A stretch of 64,000 bases of DNA. Source: Gordonia sp. X0973. GTDB taxonomy: Bacteria > Actinomycetota > Actinomycetes > Mycobacteriales > Mycobacteriaceae. The DNA lies in assembly GCF_013348785.1 (NCBI RefSeq), contig NZ_CP054691.1, positions 2,914,001 to 2,978,000 of the forward strand. The letters are read 5' to 3'. Positions 61,791 to 64,000 of the stretch are shown here, one piece after another. The position numbers were made by a program, and so were the translations under genes. How positions within the stretch are numbered: the stretch's first letter is position 1; each line of letters begins with the position of its first letter. The notes beneath the pieces were generated by a model. It was not told where the DNA came from and made no database searches. It saw nothing but the letters and a program-made list of their open reading frames with translations.

Positions 61791-62243
61791 TTGCCGATCC
61801 CGCTGGCGTCGTCACGCGGCGCGCACCAGTCGAGCCGATGGCTGGGCCTCGTCGTGGTCGCCGTCCTCGCCGCCTCGGCGCTGTATGTCGCCAACCTACG
61901 GCTCAGCACGATCCCCGACCGTGCGATGGGACACGCTCCGGCGGCCGTCGGCGTCGGCGTGCCCCGAACCAAAGAAGTGCAGTACCTGGTCACCGGTCCC
62001 GCGGGGGCGCAGGCGACGATCTCCTACCTGATCCCCGGTGGCGGCGTCACCGACACCCAGGTCGCCCTCCCGTGGCACACCACCCTGACCACCCAGGACT
62101 TCACCACCGCCGCGGGCGTCCTCGCCCAGGTCCACGGCGACGGCGCGGCCACCTGCGTCGTCCGCGTCAACGGGACCCAGCGCGCGGTCGACCGCGCGAA
62201 TCGCTCCCAGCCCGTCGTCAACTGCGCCGTTCCCACCGCATAG
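61791..62243 (+). CDS. mmpS: MmpS-family membrane protein
   Basis: The 150-residue protein has a single N-terminal transmembrane segment (WLGLVVVAVLAASALYVANL) and an extracytoplasmic domain of the MmpS type (KEVQYLVTGPAGAQATISYL, VALPWHTTLTTQDF, DGAATCVVRVNG). MmpS proteins partner with MmpL exporters of lipids, siderophores or drugs. I chose the TTG at 61791 because AGGAGG (61777-61782) lies 8 bp upstream of it; the GTG at 61782 overlaps that box. mmpL follows after 11 bp. Confidence 0.87.
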   Translation: MPIPLASSRGAHQSSRWLGLVVVAVLAASALYVANLRLSTIPDRAMGHAPAAVGVGVPRTKEVQYLVTGPAGAQATISYLIPGGGVTDTQVALPWHTTLTTQDFTTAAGVLAQVHGDGAATCVVRVNGTQRAVDRANRSQPVVNCAVPTA

Positions 62244-62254
62244 GACTCGAATCG

Positions 62255-64000
62255 ATGACCCCCTCGACGACCACCGCCGGCAAACGACCTCGGTTGGCAC
62301 GACTGCTCTACCGGTTCTCGGTCCCCGTCCTCGGCTGCTGGCTGCTGCTGGTCGCCGTACTCAACATCGCGGTGCCACAGCTGGAGTCGGTGGTGATGCA
62401 CAAGGCGCAATCCTTCCTGCCGGACCAGGCGTCGTCGGTCCAGGCATTGACCAAGATGGGCCACTACTTCGGCGGCGGCGGGAGCAACAACTTCGTCTAC
62501 GTGCTGCTCGAGGGTGATCACCGACTCGACCAACAGGCCCACGTCTACTACCGGGCACTGCTGGACAAGTTGACCGCCGACACCGAGCACGTCGGCTCGG
62601 CGATGGACTTGTGGTCCGACCCAGACCTGGCCCCGGCCGCCGAGAGCGCCGACGGCAAAGTCGCCTACGCGCTGGTCAACCTGACGGGCAACATGGGCAC
62701 CGCCCTGGCGATGAAATCGACCGAGGTGGCCCGCACGATCATCGCCGAGAACCCTCCCCCGGCCGGTGTCACGGTCCACCTCACCGGGCCGTCCGCGGTG
62801 GTCAACGACGAGATGGTCGCGATCGCGAACTCGATGCTCCTGTTGGTCGCGCTCAGCGGCCTGCTGGTCACCATCGTCCTGTTGTTCGTCTACCGCTCGC
62901 TGATCACCGCGGCCGTCCCGCTGTTGACCGTCGGCGCCGGGCTCGCCGTCGCCCGCGCGACGATCGCGCTGCTGGCCGAGCACGATCTGCTCAACGTATC
63001 GGTCTTCGCCGTCGCACTCTCCGCCGTGGTGGTCCTGGGTGCGGGCACCAACTACGGCGTTTTCCTCCTCGGGCGCTATCAGGAGAACCGGCGAAACGGG
63101 TTGGGGCGCGAGGACTCGTATTACGCCGCGCTCGCCGGGGTCCAGCACATCATCATCGCCTCGGCGCTCACCGTCGCCGGAGCGATGGCCTGCCTCACCG
63201 CGACGCGGCTGTCCATGTTCAGCACGGCCGGGCTGCCGTGCACGATCGCGATCCTCGTGACGTTGGTCGCGGCACTCACCCTGGGCCCGGCCGTGCTGGC
63301 CGAGCTGAGCCGTCGCGGATATGCCGAGCCGCGGGCCGAGGCGGCGGCCACTCGCCGCTGGCACCGCATCGGCACCTCCGTGGCACGCTGGCCGGTGCCG
63401 ATCCTCGTCGGGGCCCTGGCGGTCATCGCCGCGGCGATCGCCCCGCTGGCCTTCTACCACCCCAGCTATGACGAGCGCCGGGCGCAGCCGGCCGACTCCC
63501 CGGCGAACCTCGGGTTCGCCGCGGCCGACCGCCACCTCGCCCCCAACGTGATGGCGCCGAGCGTCCTGATCGTCGAGTCCGACCACGACATGCGCAACCC
63601 CGCCGACCTCATCGCCCTGTCCAAGCTGACCGACGCCGTCGCGTCGATTCGGGGCATCAACGCCGTGCAGGGGGTGACGCGCCCGCTGGCGCGCCCACTC
63701 GAGCAGGGGACGCTGACCAGCCAGATCGGCTACATCGGCAACCGCTTCACCCAGTTGACCAGTCTGCTCAAGCACCGGATCGACGATCTTGACCAGATCT
63801 CGACCGCCCTGGACAACCTCGACTCCGCAGTCGACGGGCTCTCCTCGGCCCTGGCCGAAGGCAGCGCCGGAACCACCTCCCTCGCGCAGGCCGCAACGCG
63901 GCTGGGCGACGCGAGCGGCACCACGCTGGGCAAGGTCGACGACCTTTCGCGGGCACTGAAACCGGTGCGCCGAATGATGAAGGCCCCCGACTGCGGCCGC
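62255..64000 (+). CDS. mmpL: MmpL-family RND transporter, N-terminal part (cut by window edge)
   Basis: At least 582 codons are present, with no stop before the right edge. The protein starts MTPSTTTAGKRPRLARLLYR, with one span, a periplasmic domain (LDKLTADTEHVGSAMDLWSD), then spans such as NSMLLLVALSGLLVTIVLLF and the core motif GAGTNYGVFLLGRYQENRRN. A second periplasmic domain with a long helical region follows (LKHRIDDLDQISTALDNLDS). It is an RND exporter driven by protons. In MmpL proteins I know, the core motif has Asp where this one has Asn (GTDY versus GTNY). mmpS is immediately upstream. Confidence 0.93.
   Translation, partial: MTPSTTTAGKRPRLARLLYRFSVPVLGCWLLLVAVLNIAVPQLESVVMHKAQSFLPDQASSVQALTKMGHYFGGGGSNNFVYVLLEGDHRLDQQAHVYYRALLDKLTADTEHVGSAMDLWSDPDLAPAAESADGKVAYALVNLTGNMGTALAMKSTEVARTIIAENPPPAGVTVHLTGPSAVVNDEMVAIANSMLLLVALSGLLVTIVLLFVYRSLITAAVPLLTVGAGLAVARATIALLAEHDLLNVSVFAVALSAVVVLGAGTNYGVFLLGRYQENRRNGLGREDSYYAALAGVQHIIIASALTVAGAMACLTATRLSMFSTAGLPCTIAILVTLVAALTLGPAVLAELSRRGYAEPRAEAAATRRWHRIGTSVARWPVPILVGALAVIAAAIAPLAFYHPSYDERRAQPADSPANLGFAAADRHLAPNVMAPSVLIVESDHDMRNPADLIALSKLTDAVASIRGINAVQGVTRPLARPLEQGTLTSQIGYIGNRFTQLTSLLKHRIDDLDQISTALDNLDSAVDGLSSALAEGSAGTTSLAQAATRLGDASGTTLGKVDDLSRALKPVRRMMKAPDCGR

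Overview
The window is GC-rich actinobacterial chromosome from the Mycobacteriales, most likely Gordonia or a close relative. The evidence is the rpsL-rpsG-fusA order, the furA-katG pair, MmpS/MmpL, F420-type oxidoreductases, a CYP51-ferredoxin-CYP123 cluster laid out like Mycobacterium tuberculosis Rv0763c-Rv0771, operator sites matching the mycobacterial KstR motif, and many GTG or apparently leaderless starts. The genus is inferred from gene content, not from a search. No tRNA, rRNA, IS element, prophage or CRISPR array was seen.

Layout. 1-1048: start of fusA, then rpsG and rpsL (minus strand). 1425-10490: a LysR gene facing an eight-gene, largely overlapping operon plus one trailing gene. 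The operon encodes an orphan 392-aa protein, a free-standing phosphohistidine swivel domain, a 185-aa protein, a pyruvate-phosphate-dikinase-like enzyme without its C-terminal PEP/pyruvate barrel, a CoA-acylating aldehyde dehydrogenase with a probable encapsulation peptide, a degenerate opine-dehydrogenase-like protein, an EutN/CcmL vertex protein and a BMC-domain shell protein. This is a compact bacterial microcompartment locus whose substrate I cannot name, and it is the most interesting part of the window.

10492-22448: small regulator/enzyme modules (Ddn-like protein with TetR, GntR with an MFS transporter), paired secreted proteins, exonuclease III, furA-katG, a methyltransferase and secreted proteins of unknown role. 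22490-32427: a long minus-strand catabolic operon (two acyl-CoA dehydrogenases, biotin-dependent acyl-CoA carboxylase, enoyl-CoA hydratase, AtuA-like protein, TetR). It resembles both the Pseudomonas acyclic-terpene (atu) gene set and M. tuberculosis Rv0971c-Rv0976c. 32790-38460: a hydrolase, an ArsR-SRPBCC pair, a thioesterase-like protein and unknown proteins. 38766-46720: the CYP51/CYP123/SDR/AldA/HIBADH-like cluster, divergent around a TetR operator.

46785-53413: an amidohydrolase with a probable leaderless start, a putative secreted nuclease with a partner gene, a quinone-oxidoreductase-like gene and a YcaQ-like glycosylase. 53757-61627: an LLM-class oxidoreductase, a glycosyltransferase/methyltransferase/toroid-protein trio, FprB, an acyl-ACP thioesterase, a site-2 protease and HxlR. 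61791-64000: mmpS and an mmpL cut by the right edge.

Regulatory signals tie several of these together. Three exact matches to the KstR motif lie before redox and lipid genes. One TetR-type operator is shared by the CYP51/AldA divergent promoter and the LLM oxidoreductase gene. Two families of short intergenic repeats, one with a strict 22-bp spacing, fill most of the longer gaps and sit almost always just past the 3' end of a gene.
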